DNA of 64,000 bases from Anthonomus grandis grandis (lineage: Eukaryota > Arthropoda > Insecta > Coleoptera > Curculionidae), in NCBI RefSeq assembly GCF_022605725.1, contig NC_065549.1:40253690-40317689 (forward strand). The letters run 5' to 3'. The notes under the pieces were generated by a model. It searched no databases. It saw only the letters and a program-made list of their open reading frames with translations, and had not been told where the DNA came from. The position numbers were made by a program, and so were the translations under genes. Shown here one piece after another: positions 35,431 to 45,689 of this stretch; position 1 is the first letter of the stretch; each line of letters starts with the position of its first letter.

Positions 35431-36037
35431 AACATTTTATTATCGTGAATATTTTAAAAACGACTAAAGATAGCTAATATGTTTACATAATAAAAAATTT
35501 CATGTATTAAATCTTCATTAAATGGATAAAAAATATACAGGGTGTTCCATTTAATAAAAAGCGAGAAATGGAGCTTTGAAATTCGTAAAATATGATTGCT
35601 AACTACAAACACCCTGTATATGACAGAAGGATACAATTTAGGTCAAAGTAATTCTCCATTTTTCTAGAATCCCAATTAAGTCCAATATTGACATTGAATT
35701 AACATTTCTAGTATCAAGATGAAATAAATGATGTAATGATTTTTAAATTTTTTTTATAAAAAAATTATTGCAGTCAAACTGCGCATGACAAAGCAGCCAT
35801 ATTTAGCGCGTATACTAGGTAGCCTAAGGCGGTCTTAAAAATAAAATAAAAAGAATGGCATTCCATTTTAAAAAAATGCTGCTTATATCGCCCTACTTTT
35901 TTGAAGCACCCTGTATACTTCAAAATATTTTCCAGATATGCGCTATCAGGTCCCAACATTTGTTTAAGAGGTTGGAAATTTTTAACCTAATTTTTTAGGC
36001 TTTATGGAAGACCGACGCACTGTTGCAGGACCCTGTA
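35431..36037 (-). repeat. right long terminal inverted repeat
   Basis: Partner of 33534-34120; ends CCCTGTA with TA outside. The frames 35454-35636 and 35774-35959 within it have no known motif. Confidence 0.85.
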
Positions 36038-36427
36038 TAATTAATACTTATAAATGAACATAAAATATTCGTCCTTAATAAATGTCAACAAGATTTTATT
36101 TCAAATGTGATACCTAGGAAAACCAGGGAATAGCGTTTTATATAATAAGTGTGTAAGCTTAAGTGCATAAGCTTTAGGTGAATATGACAATTCTTACCAG
36201 AAAAAGAAAAAAATTAAATAAAGACACACAGGAAAAATAAATAAAATAATTTTTTCAAAAAAAGAAAGAAATAATACTGAGAACCTCAAAAAATAGTTTT
36301 AGCATAATAACCTATTTTATTATTAAAAGAACTCGCTTATTATCTCAAAGAGACCTATGTAACTAGAGACAAAATAAAAACACTAAGTGACGGTCTCAAA
36401 ATATTTTTATGTTTCGAAGATTACATG

Positions 36428-36453
36428 TTTCGCTTAAAATAAAGCATCATCAG
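36428..36453 (-). ncRNA. hammerhead-like core, copy 1
   Basis: On the minus strand: CTGATGA (36453-36447), T, GCTT-TATTTT-AAGC stem-loop, GAAA (36431-36428). This is the conserved order of the hammerhead ribozyme core with stem II, although one unpaired T precedes the stem. Outside GAAAC, ATGT and ACAT could form a short stem III. Hammerheads are known in Penelope-like and other retroelements. Confidence 0.45.
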
Positions 36454-36721
36454 ACCTACAATAAACAGAAAAAGACACGTAATTACAATAAAAGCCCTAC
36501 ACAAAAACAAAATCAAAGTTAAAAAGTAGTTAAAATTACCTTTTACACTAGTAATATCTCTCACGAGATGACCTGATTTGTACTGACAAATAAAATTTAA
36601 AATCGGAGAATACAAACATATTTTATAATAAAAAACAATAACATGGCACAGAGATTTAACAAAAAAAAATGTTAAATCTCTATGCCATGTTTTTATTGTA
36701 GTTTTTCCGTTTGTTGTAAGT

Positions 36722-36747
36722 CTGATGATGCTTCATTTTAAGCGAAA
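36722..36747 (+). ncRNA. hammerhead-like core, copy 2
   Basis: CTGATGA (36722-36728), T, GCTT-CATTTT-AAGC, GAAA (36744-36747). Stem II is conserved with the inverted copy while the loop differs by one base. Cleavage competence cannot be judged by eye. Confidence 0.45.
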
Positions 36748-36786
36748 CATGTAACCTTCGAGACATACAAATATTTTGAGACTTTT

Positions 36787-37362
36787 ATTTTGGTTTTGTA
36801 TAAAACTCATATTCAACCCATAACTAATTTTCAAACATCCATAAAAATTAATTAATTAAAGTTATTTTTGTCAAATTTTATATATTATTGTAAATACTGA
36901 CAACCCTTTAAAAAAATATAGTAAATATCTTTATCTATGAGTAAACTTAACATATTTTACCTTTTAAAGAAATCACTAATAAAAGAACAGGTTATATATT
37001 ATTCATATAATATTTATATCGTTTTATAGAAATAAATTAATAAAAATTTATACATATAAAATATGATTTTGTTCAAAGTATATTAATTTATAATAATATA
37101 TTTTAATATTTATAACTGGACATTAAACATTTTATTCAGTATTCAAACGGCGTATAAATAATTTAAAATTAAATTTTAATGTGCGTTTCCACTTTACAAT
37201 GTAACGTGTTTAAATGATTGTAATTATGTAGCAAAATATTTGTTTGCTGTTTTTGAAATAACGTAGCGCTCTTTGGTTAATTGGCTTCGCATTTGGTTTT
37301 TATTATAAAATACCCATTTAAAATGGTACATGGTCGCTATAAAGCTTAATTAAAATTATGCT
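36787..37362. other. AT-rich spacer
   Basis: Nothing recognised. Confidence 0.5.
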
Positions 37363-37366
37363 ATAT

Positions 37367-37837
37367 TGTCACACCGGGGGTTGGCCCGGTCTAGGACAAG
37401 GCCGTGTGACGGTTACATACATTGTATGTAACTGGGACCTTAAGGTACGCTTTAGCATTGAAACAAAATATAGTTTACTAAATACCTTGTATTGACAGCA
37501 AAATATAATTATAACGATTTAAGTAGAGTTACCCAAATAAAAGAGCTAATTTGACAAGAGATAAACTAAGATCGACATAACAGGATTAATAATTTAAGTA
37601 CATGGGAATATGTAGCGAATTCTATAATTAAAGTGAAAGTAATGTTACGTAACTTAATAAAGTGACAATAATTGTGATCTTCTTCGATATGATAAAATGT
37701 TGTACTTACATTATTATTATTCTTGGAGCAAACATTTCACAAAGCTTTTCCGCACTGCTTTCGGTTACCTCTTCTTGATTTTTATATTAATAAAATAAAA
37801 TTTAAAATGTTTTTTAATGAATTATCTTCGTTTGACA
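37367..37837 (-). repeat. 3' LTR (complete)
   Basis: TGTCACACCGGGGG at the left edge; TTTGACA at the right edge. 5'-TG...CA-3' termini with 5-bp inverted ends TGTCA/TGACA. 37613-37837 is repeated at 39781-40001. Confidence 0.8.
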
Positions 37838-38079
37838 TATCCCCCGGGCATAGAAAAGCTGGCCTCCAGCTTTATTGTTAACAATCGAAATCATGATCGA
37901 AGAAGACCCAGAAGAAAAAAAAATTTACAATTAGTAAGATCAGAACAACGATGTACCTAAATAACGTATAATTAATTAGAGCTGAACCCTTGTTATTCAT
38001 TAAATTTTAACTACAATTAATGTAACTATCGCTTTTGATGTCCACATTTTTTAATACTACGTAGTCTCTGAACACAAAA

Positions 38080-38860
38080 TGTCTTCAGCATCCGGGTCCG
38101 GTCGCCGGGTAAGGTGGCGACGTTCATAGCGTTGTCGCCTGCCCCTCGTCTGGGACGCCTACAGGTTTGACGCCTCCATGTGTCGTCCTAGGACACCTTC
38201 ACCCATGTATGTCTGACTCCTCTTCTGGAACGCCTACGGGTTTGACGCCTCCATTCGTCCGTTGGCAACCCTTGCGACATCACATGACACCCCCTTGTAT
38301 GCCTGACTTCTCCCTTGTTTTGTACCAGTCCTTCAACGCCGTCGGTTTCCTGGAACCTGTAGACAGAGACTCCTTCATTGCAACTGCTGTGGCGTGACAA
38401 AACTTTTGGTTTTTGTTTTGTCCCTTCTTGACCATTTCCAGTGAGCTATCCCATAAGCTTACTGTGTTTTATGGATGGCCCCTGCCGTATCTTCAGCTGA
38501 ATCCATGATTCGTAATGTTGGCATCCCCTACTGGAGATCATAGGTTGAACACTTCAACCCGCTGCTGGTAGCGTCGTGAGTTCGGGCAAGTTTGGACTTT
38601 GACCATTGGCGCAGTGGTAACTTAGCTTGTCCTGGGATGGCCATGGCTCTGGCATCACCCTGTCTGCGATTGGGATGGTCAGGACTGACAACAAGGCAGT
38701 GCGCGGATGTGGGGTGTTCCTGTTTGGCTCTGGTTCTGGTTCCATCGGCTACTTTCTGTGGTTCTGGTAGGAGCGTACCCTTATTTTCTGTTCAGGTCGA
38801 ATTTGTACGTGTGGCATCTCATGGTATGTTTATATGTAAAGAAAGAACAAAGTGTAAGTA
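38080..38860. other. GC-rich LTR-element interior with 75-bp tandem units
   Basis: GACGCCTAC.GGTTTGACGCCTCCAT occurs at about 38154 and again at 38229, a 75-bp period. A third related segment (CATG.ATGCCTGAC) follows. Several open frames exist on both strands (38167-38397, 38554-38745, 38592-38882), none with a domain I can name; overlapping frames on both strands reflect GC-rich composition rather than clear genes. May be leftover gag/pol of an element family I do not recognise, or transduced host sequence. Confidence 0.4.
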
Positions 38861-39553
38861 TGTGCTATTATATGGTGCTTAATGGTTTTATATTTAATCA
38901 TTTTGATTTCATGTTAAATCTTTATATCATATCTTGAGAAATTGTTGACTTCCTCGCAGTTTTTGTATTATATATTTTAGGATAATTTGACTCATAATCA
39001 AATTTTATTAATTTTCCTTTGTCTCAGATCTTTTGAAGTTTCTTGTATTTCGAGTTTAGATAACAAAGTGTTTTATTTATAGAAAACCCAAAAAAAATAT
39101 ATTTTTTATTCATTAATTGTTTATCCCCTCTCTTCTAAATAACTTTTATTTATGTATGTCTTTTTAACTTTTATAGATTATTAATTAGACCCTTTCTTTT
39201 ACATTATTTTTAATAATATGTTTTCTTTTTAGCTTCTACTTAAATATTTATGTGCCTTAGGCTCGCTGTCCCTCGCCTACCGGCGATATATTTATAATAT
39301 TTCCCCATTATCATCTCATTTTAATATATTATTATTTCAATAAATTTCATTTCGAATATGTATATACGCGCGTAAATCAAAATTATTTATACGTTTTCTG
39401 ATGTGATTTGCAAATTACTATGATATTTATCCTTAAATTGTTTAGATTGTCATGACTACAATTAAGGCTTAAATAACATGGTGAAATGTATCATCTTCAG
39501 AGGGGCCCCAGTATATACTAACTATATGCAAGCTTGCGTAAAATAATAAGTAA

Positions 39554-39751
39554 TTATTCTATTTCGATGCGTTCTATACTAGCATCTACTTTTTTACCAG
39601 GGGACAGTGATAAAAGGCTAGCACTATTTTTTATATCTAGCCGGAACCTTGACATGGCGTTTGGTTCGACGCTCGGTTCGGGGTCATTGCCTGGGTCGGG
39701 GATTGGGTATAATATTGTTTCGTCAAATGTTTTTGCATTTCTAATGGACAT
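39554..39751 (-). CDS. open frame next to the truncated 5' LTR, unrecognised
   Basis: 65 codons on the minus strand with a Pro/Glu-rich segment (PIPDPGNDPEPSVEPNA) and RFRLDIKNSASLLSLSPGKK. By position it would be the beginning of the element's first gene (gag-like), but no nucleocapsid or protease motif is visible. Confidence 0.3.
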   Translation of the reverse strand: MSIRNAKTFDETILYPIPDPGNDPEPSVEPNAMSRFRLDIKNSASLLSLSPGKKVDASIERIEIE

Positions 39752-39780
39752 GGGATTTTGGGTTGTAGTTGAATTTTTTG

Positions 39781-40001
39781 GAATTCTATAATTAAAGTGA
39801 AAGTAATGTTACGTAACTTAATAAAGTGACAATAATTGTGATCTTCTTCGATATGATAAAATGTTGTACTTACATTATTATTATTCTTGGAGCAAACATT
39901 TCACAAAGCTTTTCCGCACTGCTTTTGGTTACCTCTTCTTGATTTTTATATTAATAAAATAAAATTTAAAATGTTTTTTAATGAATTATCTTCGTTTGAC
40001 A
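39781..40001 (-). repeat. 5' LTR (partial)
   Basis: About 99 percent identical to 37617-37837 (one clear difference, CTTTTGG versus CTTTCGG), which implies a fairly recent insertion. The other 250 bp of the LTR are missing. Confidence 0.85.
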
Positions 40002-40005
40002 ATAT

Positions 40006-40850
40006 CAAGATTTTATTTATTTTTAATATTTTTTGGATTTTTCAGAAAAACTCAATCACGCGGCTCGAGTCTTAAATTAGTATAAGTCCGAAATTAAATA
40101 TTAGTTTTTTTATTAATCACAACCGATACAATAAATCCCCCCTAACAAATAAGAGGTTTTCTGATTACCTATATATAAACATCTTTTTAAAAAGACAATA
40201 TGGGCTTATACAGAGTATTTCAAAATTCACTACATATATTTTAAGGGCGTATTCCTGAGGTCAAAATAAGACTTTTTTCCTATAAACATGGGTCCTAAAA
40301 TGCACCCCCCTTCAAGCTACGACCATCGAAAGAAGTGTAAAAAAAAATCGATTTTTTTAAACTGTGTCTACAGTTTTGCATCAAATTTAACGAAATTTGG
40401 AATACCCCCGTTATTTTAGGCGGTCTATTTACTCTTTATCTTAAAAAAGGCGTAAAACTAATTTTAAGGGGTAAATTGAGGGGTCCACACTTTTGACGGC
40501 CAAAATTTTATGTGTACATATATTTTCTTTTTAAATTAAGCTACACCAAAAACTAGACCATACAAAAATTTAAATTTTTGGCCTCTTGCATTTTTTTCAT
40601 ACGACTATTAGTTTTTGAGAAAATCGCCGGTGAATAAAAGGATAACATTATCGTAAATTAAAAATCAAAGATAAAATTTAGGAAGTAGGCAATTGTTGAC
40701 GCAATTGTTGACATTTTTATTTTTGAGGTTTTATTATTTTAAACTGATTTTTTTTTTGCACCACAAGTAAAAATCGAAATTTTATTTGGATATCAAGATA
40801 GAATCTCGATTATGTTATTTTTTCAATCAAATTATATTACACCAATAACC
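40006..40850. other. non-coding repeat-like segment
   Basis: 40205-40640 starts ATACAGAGTATTTCAAAATT, close to the ACAGGGTGT-type ends of local mariner repeats, and has long homopolymer-rich tracts. It looks like a decayed non-autonomous element; the opposite end is not evident. Confidence 0.35.
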
Positions 40851-40854
40851 GAAC

Positions 40855-40920
40855 TATAAAAGGCAGCAGCTCCGACTTTCGAAAGTATAAAATTCGAGTT
40901 CGAGCGCCCGCTTTTCAATC
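40855..40920 (+). promoter_or_regulatory. TATA/Inr core promoter
   Basis: TATAAAAGG at 40855 and TATAAAAT at 40886. An initiator-like TCAATC at 40915-40920 places +1 (A40917) 31 bases after the second TATA, the usual insect spacing. The stretch is GC-richer than its surroundings. It leads into a short exon with a good splice donor, so it looks like a real polymerase II promoter. Confidence 0.5.
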
Positions 40921-40958
40921 GGTCGGTCGCCTCAAGAGCAATTCCGCCAACAATGATT
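40917..40958 (+). CDS. two-codon first exon, Met-Ile, followed by a GTAAGT donor
   Basis: From the predicted start site, ATG at 40953 and ATT at 40956 are followed directly by GTAAGT (40959-40964), a consensus splice donor. A tiny first coding exon ending in phase 0 after one to four codons is characteristic of many insect cuticle-protein genes and other secreted proteins. No matching second exon (signal-peptide remainder or chitin-binding domain) can be found downstream on the plus strand in this window, so the gene is either much longer, decayed, or this is a chance combination. Confidence 0.35.
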
Positions 40959-40964
40959 GTAAGT

Positions 40965-41419
40965 TTACCTAACCGTCACAGTTTATTCTAACTCGATGGA
41001 AATCCGCGATGGAAAATCCAATAAATCGTATGAAAAATACATGACAATCTAGACGACGAGCCGGCCGCTGCCATAGCGCGCTTTTGCACAGTTACAATGG
41101 AATTTCTTCTCGAAAATGTGTATATACGCAGCTAAGCTTGGAATTTATTAAATTTGTCACCGTAAATTTGTGTTAAAGAACAATTGAAATTTTATTCTTT
41201 TTAAATTTGAATTTGGATATTTTATGATTTTGAAAGATTTGTCGCCGATTTCTATAAAGGAATAAGTTATTGCAAGTAAATTGAATATAGGCGGCGCCTA
41301 TTAAGTGTATTGGCCCAGGTTTTATGCTTCAATATCTCATTCAACTGGCAAGAGAAAATAGATGAATTGAGACTATTGGAATTTTAATTAACAATATACG
41401 TACGCAGAAAATACAGTAC
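40965..41419. other. spacer, possible intron
   Basis: Nothing coding. 40970-41110 has GC-rich tracts (GACGAGCCGGCCGCTGCC), compatible with an extended promoter or first-intron regulatory region. Confidence 0.35.
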
Positions 41420-41673
41420 ACGTTTTGGTCTTAAAATCAAGGGTATCAAGACCAAACTTATGGTCATAGTTGGCAGGCCATAATCAATACTGCATTGATG
41501 GTCTATAAACATAATATAGAGCTTTTTAGAGAATTTCTTTATAGAGAATTTCACAGCCAGGATATTTCTGAAATCTCCAGAGCCAATAGCATTCAGGATA
41601 TCATAGCTCATACAAGATGGAATGTTGAAAAAAGTCTGAGAGAACATTGGTGGAGAAAAAAAACAGATATTTG
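41420..41673 (+). CDS. open frame with protein-like composition, unrecognised
   Basis: Open through about 84 codons ending at a TGA (41671-41673) with a balanced composition (YGHSWQAIINTALMVYKH, FHSQDISEISRANSIQD, HTRWNVEKSLREHWWR) unlike the Lys/Ile/Asn bias of chance frames here. No ATG near its beginning and no domain I know. Perhaps an exon or a relic of a mobile-element protein. Similar-looking residues continue after the stop (TFKNKVLETVYSRN, GCFGCGKAL). Confidence 0.3.
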
Positions 41674-43518
41674 ACAGCCCTTGCTTGAAAGTACATTTAA
41701 AAACAAAGTTCTTGAGACTGTTTATAGCCGTAATATTAGAGGATGTTTTGGATGTGGTAAAGCTTTAATAAAATTCAGAAAAAAGTTATATTGTTTGGTA
41801 ATGCGGATGACGTAAGGATTTAATTTCATAACGGAACAATATAAAATTTAATTCCAACTACGTAAGCAAGTCTGACTTTTTATCACAATTCTATTAACAA
41901 CACCTAGTTTTCGTAACATCATTAGTTCAAATGATGAATTTCTTATAGTTTATCTTATCATTAAATGGTTTGGTACTACGAAAAGTTCTCTTAGTGTAAG
42001 TTGTAACGTGGTTTTTTATGTAACGTGCAGCAAAAAGAAGTGATAGCTTAAAGAAATACCCCATAAAAAGTTGCGTTCAACTAATTCAATTCATTTAGGA
42101 CTTTTTAATACATAACTTAAGTTGTTAAAAACTAAATGTAATGAGGATTATGATATTTACACAGAATTACGAATCTATAATAACTCCCAGGCTTTTAATT
42201 ATTTAAAAAATCACATACAAGACCTTTATACCCACTGTGTTTAGATGTGGTGGAGTTGAAATATTAAATTAGAAAAAATGAAGCATTACCTCAATTTAGG
42301 TAAATCCCTTTCAGAAAAAAGCGATCATTTAGGAACCCCTATTTATTTTTCTAAGAACACCTATATATTACATCGGCCCATTAACATTCTTTGTAGCACT
42401 ATTATAAAGCAGTAGATTAAAACTTTATTTGGATAAAATTGTTTTAAAAAAGTTGGTATCCAATTAGAATTTATCGGATAACAAATTGATATCATATACA
42501 TGTAACAAGCCCTATAAAAAATATTTGTCTAAAGGTACTTGAAACCTACTAAGAGTTCTTACGGATCACTTACACCATAAAATAATAGCTTTTAAAGGAA
42601 AAAAACGCCTGTTGGTGCACCCTTTGATCGAATTGCTCTACTATTTTTCTTGTTCTATGGAAGTATTATTTTCTTATTTTAATCTTCATTCGTTTGTAGT
42701 ATATTCCATCATTTTCATCTTATTACCTCAAAGTATCGTTCGACAACGAATCTTTGCATTCACGTCATCATTAAAACATGGCCGATATTCATCCGATACG
42801 ATCAGCTGTCAATTCAGTGTCGTCGGTTTGAGGGATTCTACTTCAAATAAACTATTAATTAAGTTTTAAAAAAAGCTTTGTTTTTTACATTATCTAGTTA
42901 AAAAAGTTAAAGAATTCGACTATATTGATTTTAAATATACCTGCCTATTCGTTTATGATATTTGTTTACCAGATATGTTGTCAATGGTCTAAGCTAACCT
43001 CAAATCCAAAAATAGGCTCGTTGGTTCGTCGCATTAATTTTTTATTAAAGAGTAACTATATAGTATATATTGTTACTCTTTGCTTTTATTATAAAAATCA
43101 TGAATATTCCTAACTATTTATAATTATAAAACATTTAAATTATAAAATATTTTCGTATGATTATATAAATGGTTTAATTGGTACTGCGAGGTTTTTCTTG
43201 ATGATAACCAACCATTGAATCTATGCGTTACTTCTATTTTTAGTGATAAAACTGATAAACAGATACAGAATTTGATTTAATAAAGCTCTCATAATACCAT
43301 ATTTATCACCAGAGTAATTAAAAGTATAAAATCAAATAAAAAAATATTAATTTCTTTGGAAAGTTTTTTTTTAATAATTCTAAAATGAAATAATGAATCG
43401 TATGTAAAATATTTAATCACATACTTTAAAAATACACAGAACATTTCATTTTGGGTAAATCACTTATTAGGTTATTAATATTTTCTAGTAATGTTTAAAT
43501 TTTATTTTACATTAAACT
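41674..43518. other. AT-rich spacer
   Basis: No recognised genes; frames at 42612-42869 and 42925-43113 carry no motif. 42690-42840 is slightly GC-richer. Confidence 0.45.
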
Positions 43519-44640
43519 TCAACCATTTGCTTGTAATAATTGATCTATTTTATATTTTTTCAGTTTTTTGTGTAACTTTGCTAAGGTCAATAATTCTGTT
43601 TTAAACATCTGCTTATCAAATGGAATTTTATTCTTCTCGAGCCACTCAACAATTTTGCCTCTTTTCCAAGAACATGATGGTTGCTTTTCCAACTCAACTG
43701 AATGATATGGAGCATTATCCATTACAATTAAAGATGGTTCTTCTAAATTTGGAATTAATTAATTTTCACTCACCCAGTTTGGAAAGTTCTCACTATTCAT
43801 TTCTCCATGATAATCCATCAGTTTCGATTTACTAGCAAAAACCAAACTGGCATTTTTTATAAAACCACCTTTGTGTTCACCATGTAATACAATGAAGCGT
43901 TTTCCATCAAATCCACCTGGTCTACAAATACTCTTTACATTATCATCTTGCCATGATTTTATTTTGTTGCCCTTTGAGAAAATCCATGTTTCATCGAGAA
44001 AAACTAGTTGAGGTGTAAATTCGAAATATTTATTTTCCATATATTTTTTGAAAACTGCTGCTCTCATTGAAGCTATATTAGGTGTCTCCGTTAGTGCTCT
44101 TCGGTTATCATCTTTCTTGCATTTAAACCCCAAATGACAAAGCAGGAGTCGTAAAGATCCATAGCTTATATCAATTATTTCTTTTTGGCATAGCTCTTCT
44201 TTAAGCCGTTGTATGGTTACATGTTTCTCTGAAAGTATAATGCCAACATACAATTTTTGCCATTTTTTAAAATATATAACTTACTTTGAGCATACATATT
44301 ATGTAATACATTCCCAACCTCCATTTTAGTATCCTCATTCAGGCCGAGGGTTTTGGTTTTTCTTCGAGACCTATTTTTTCCATGTCTTGAAGGTATCGCA
44401 TTTTGATCTTTGGATACTTTGATGCCGATTACAGTTCTTAAACTGATTTTCAGGGCATGAACAACTCTCTATAAAGTTTTTCAGTTAATTATATTATTAA
44501 ATATTGAATAAAAATAGTATTATTTACTTCTCGGACTGCGTTTAGAGAAATAACCATTATTATCTCTTTCAGCCTTGAAATAATCAATGAGATTCCCAAC
44601 AAGGACACGTGCTTGAGAATTCAATCTTATTTAAACACTA
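43519..44640 (-). pseudogene. intron-containing IS630/Tc1/mariner-superfamily transposase-like gene, truncated
   Basis: Minus-strand exons: A (about 44528-44640; NLIDYFKAER in one frame), B (44285-44468; VVHALKISLRTVIGI, then a basic SRHGKNRSRRKTK), C (43519-44228). Between B and C, GTAAGT...CTTTCAG removes 56 bp (44229-44284) and keeps frame through QKKHVTIQRLKEE. Between A and B, 44469-44527 has GTAAAT...TATAG. Exon C has FLDETWIFSKGN (first catalytic Asp), GKRFIVLHGEHKGG and DYHGEMNSENF, then an in-frame TAA at about 43756-43761, PNLEEPSLIVMDNAPYHS (second Asp), and KYKIDQLL, after which the expected NP.E (third acidic residue) is absent. The intron-bearing layout is as in DDE_3-type insect genes; the stop and missing end indicate a pseudogene. 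Confidence 0.7.
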
Positions 44641-45686
44641 GTAAAAGTTATGAAAACAACTGCTTAAATATAATAATAAAAAGAAATAAAATTGTGACCG
44701 CAAATAAGCAAACAAACTGCTAAAAGCCTAAATATCAAAAAATAAAAATACAAAACAACAACACCAATGGTCTGTGTCAAATATTGAATGTCGGAAACAT
44801 GAAATGAATTTTTCTTTGTTTAACATAAGGTGTTTGACACATGGTTTTTAGAATACGTATTTCTTTTCGACTTAAGACATACGTTCATTATTCTCTAAAT
44901 TTTCGACGTATATTAAAGCTACTACAATAGTATACTGATTGTCTTGGATAGATATAAAGAATGATTACGTGAACGCAAAGATATATTAATCGAACTATAT
45001 TTATAAATTTCTGTTTGGTCTGAAGGATTGAATCGTTATTGAATTACCGTTAAAAATGTAATTTTTGTCTGTTATTATATCTTAGACTTGTTTTTGGATT
45101 TTTTTCCGTAGTTTCATCATGGTTTAAGTCCCATCTTTTATTCTTTATCTGTCCCTCCCTTTCAATTTCTTCTGCTTCAGTGTCTGTTAAGTACTATCTG
45201 GTTGGGTTCTTTTGGGATAATAATTATTAAAAATAAATTTTCGTTTTATTACCAAGCTTTATTGATTAGTTGGTACGTAGGATTTAGGTTGTCCAGAGTT
45301 CATAAATCTGTTTAAGACAAGAAGCTCATGTTTTTAAGAATAATGTAATAATAGTAGGATATTATCTGCTTCTATTCGTCTATGGTTACGCTTTGTCTCT
45401 GCTCATCTTAGTTCATTGCGCTCTTCAATTGGTTGACAGTTTCTAGTGTGTGTTAGTGCTCGTTTTTTTAATTTCTTTAGGTTTTGAAGGTGGGTTATTG
45501 ATTTCTCGTTGAGCGATAGAAGACAGACTTTCGGATAACTCATATCTGGTTAGTTTTGTGATTCTCTAACCTCTATCAACAATTCGTACTGTCCTGGTGA
45601 AGAGGAGTTTAATGGTTCTTGGGAGTATGTATTTGGAAGAGAATTGCTGCCTGACCTGTTTTTCAAATAGAGGGGAATTGTTTAAT
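44641..45686. other. spacer, possible protein relic on the minus strand
   Basis: On the minus strand 45470-45665 reads RQQFSSKYILPRTIKLL and RYELSESLSSIAQREINN, with stops, which looks like a decayed protein, family unknown. Nothing else recognised. Confidence 0.3.
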
Positions 45687-45689
45687 TGT

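Larger units (their letters stand above)
33534..36037 (-). mobile_element. mariner-type transposon with about 590-bp terminal inverted repeats
   Basis: 33534-34120 and 35431-36037 are reverse complements at high identity, starting TACAGGGTCCTGCAACAGTG, with TATA on both outer sides, consistent with TA insertion. Each arm contains further inner boundaries of the type TACAGGGTG: one at 33657 (GCTTCAAAAAAGTAGGG) and a module at about 33956-34040 that itself begins and ends with TATACAGGGTGTTC in inverted orientation. The 1.3-kb centre carries a minus-strand mariner-type transposase pseudogene. Long or layered terminal repeats like these suggest a fold-back structure or nested insertion of related ends. 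Confidence 0.85.
36391..36786. mobile_element. fold-back repeat with two hammerhead-like cores
   Basis: Arms of about 70 bp (36391-36460 and 36716-36786) are near-perfect inverted repeats. Each contains, reading outward, CTGATGA, a GCTT/AAGC hairpin and GAAAC followed by ATGTAA. At the centre a second hairpin (36641-36661 and 36670-36690, 20 of 21 paired) surrounds an A run. No coding sequence. Could be two copies of a retroelement end inserted head to head. Confidence 0.65.
37367..40001 (-). mobile_element. non-autonomous LTR retrotransposon
   Basis: The left LTR (37367-37837, 471 bp) starts TGTCA and ends TGACA. A partial right LTR (39781-40001) matches its last 221 bp almost exactly. Both outer sides carry ATAT (37363-37366 and 40002-40005), a 4-bp target duplication. 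On the minus strand the bases just before the left LTR copy are GCCCGGGGGATA, a plausible polypurine tract, so the element probably reads on the minus strand with its 5' LTR truncated at the inner side, removing any primer-binding site. The 1.94-kb interior is unusually GC-rich at 38.08-38.85 kb and has no recognisable gag, RT or integrase. Confidence 0.8.

Noticed and set aside
38167..38937. Several open frames on both strands as genes
   Set aside because: They overlap in opposite strands in a GC-rich tandem-repeat interior of an LTR element; open length is expected from composition and no domain is seen.
44760..44850. TGTGTCAAA / TTTGACACA inverted pair as transposon ends
   Set aside because: Only nine bases, 60-70 bp apart, with no target duplication.
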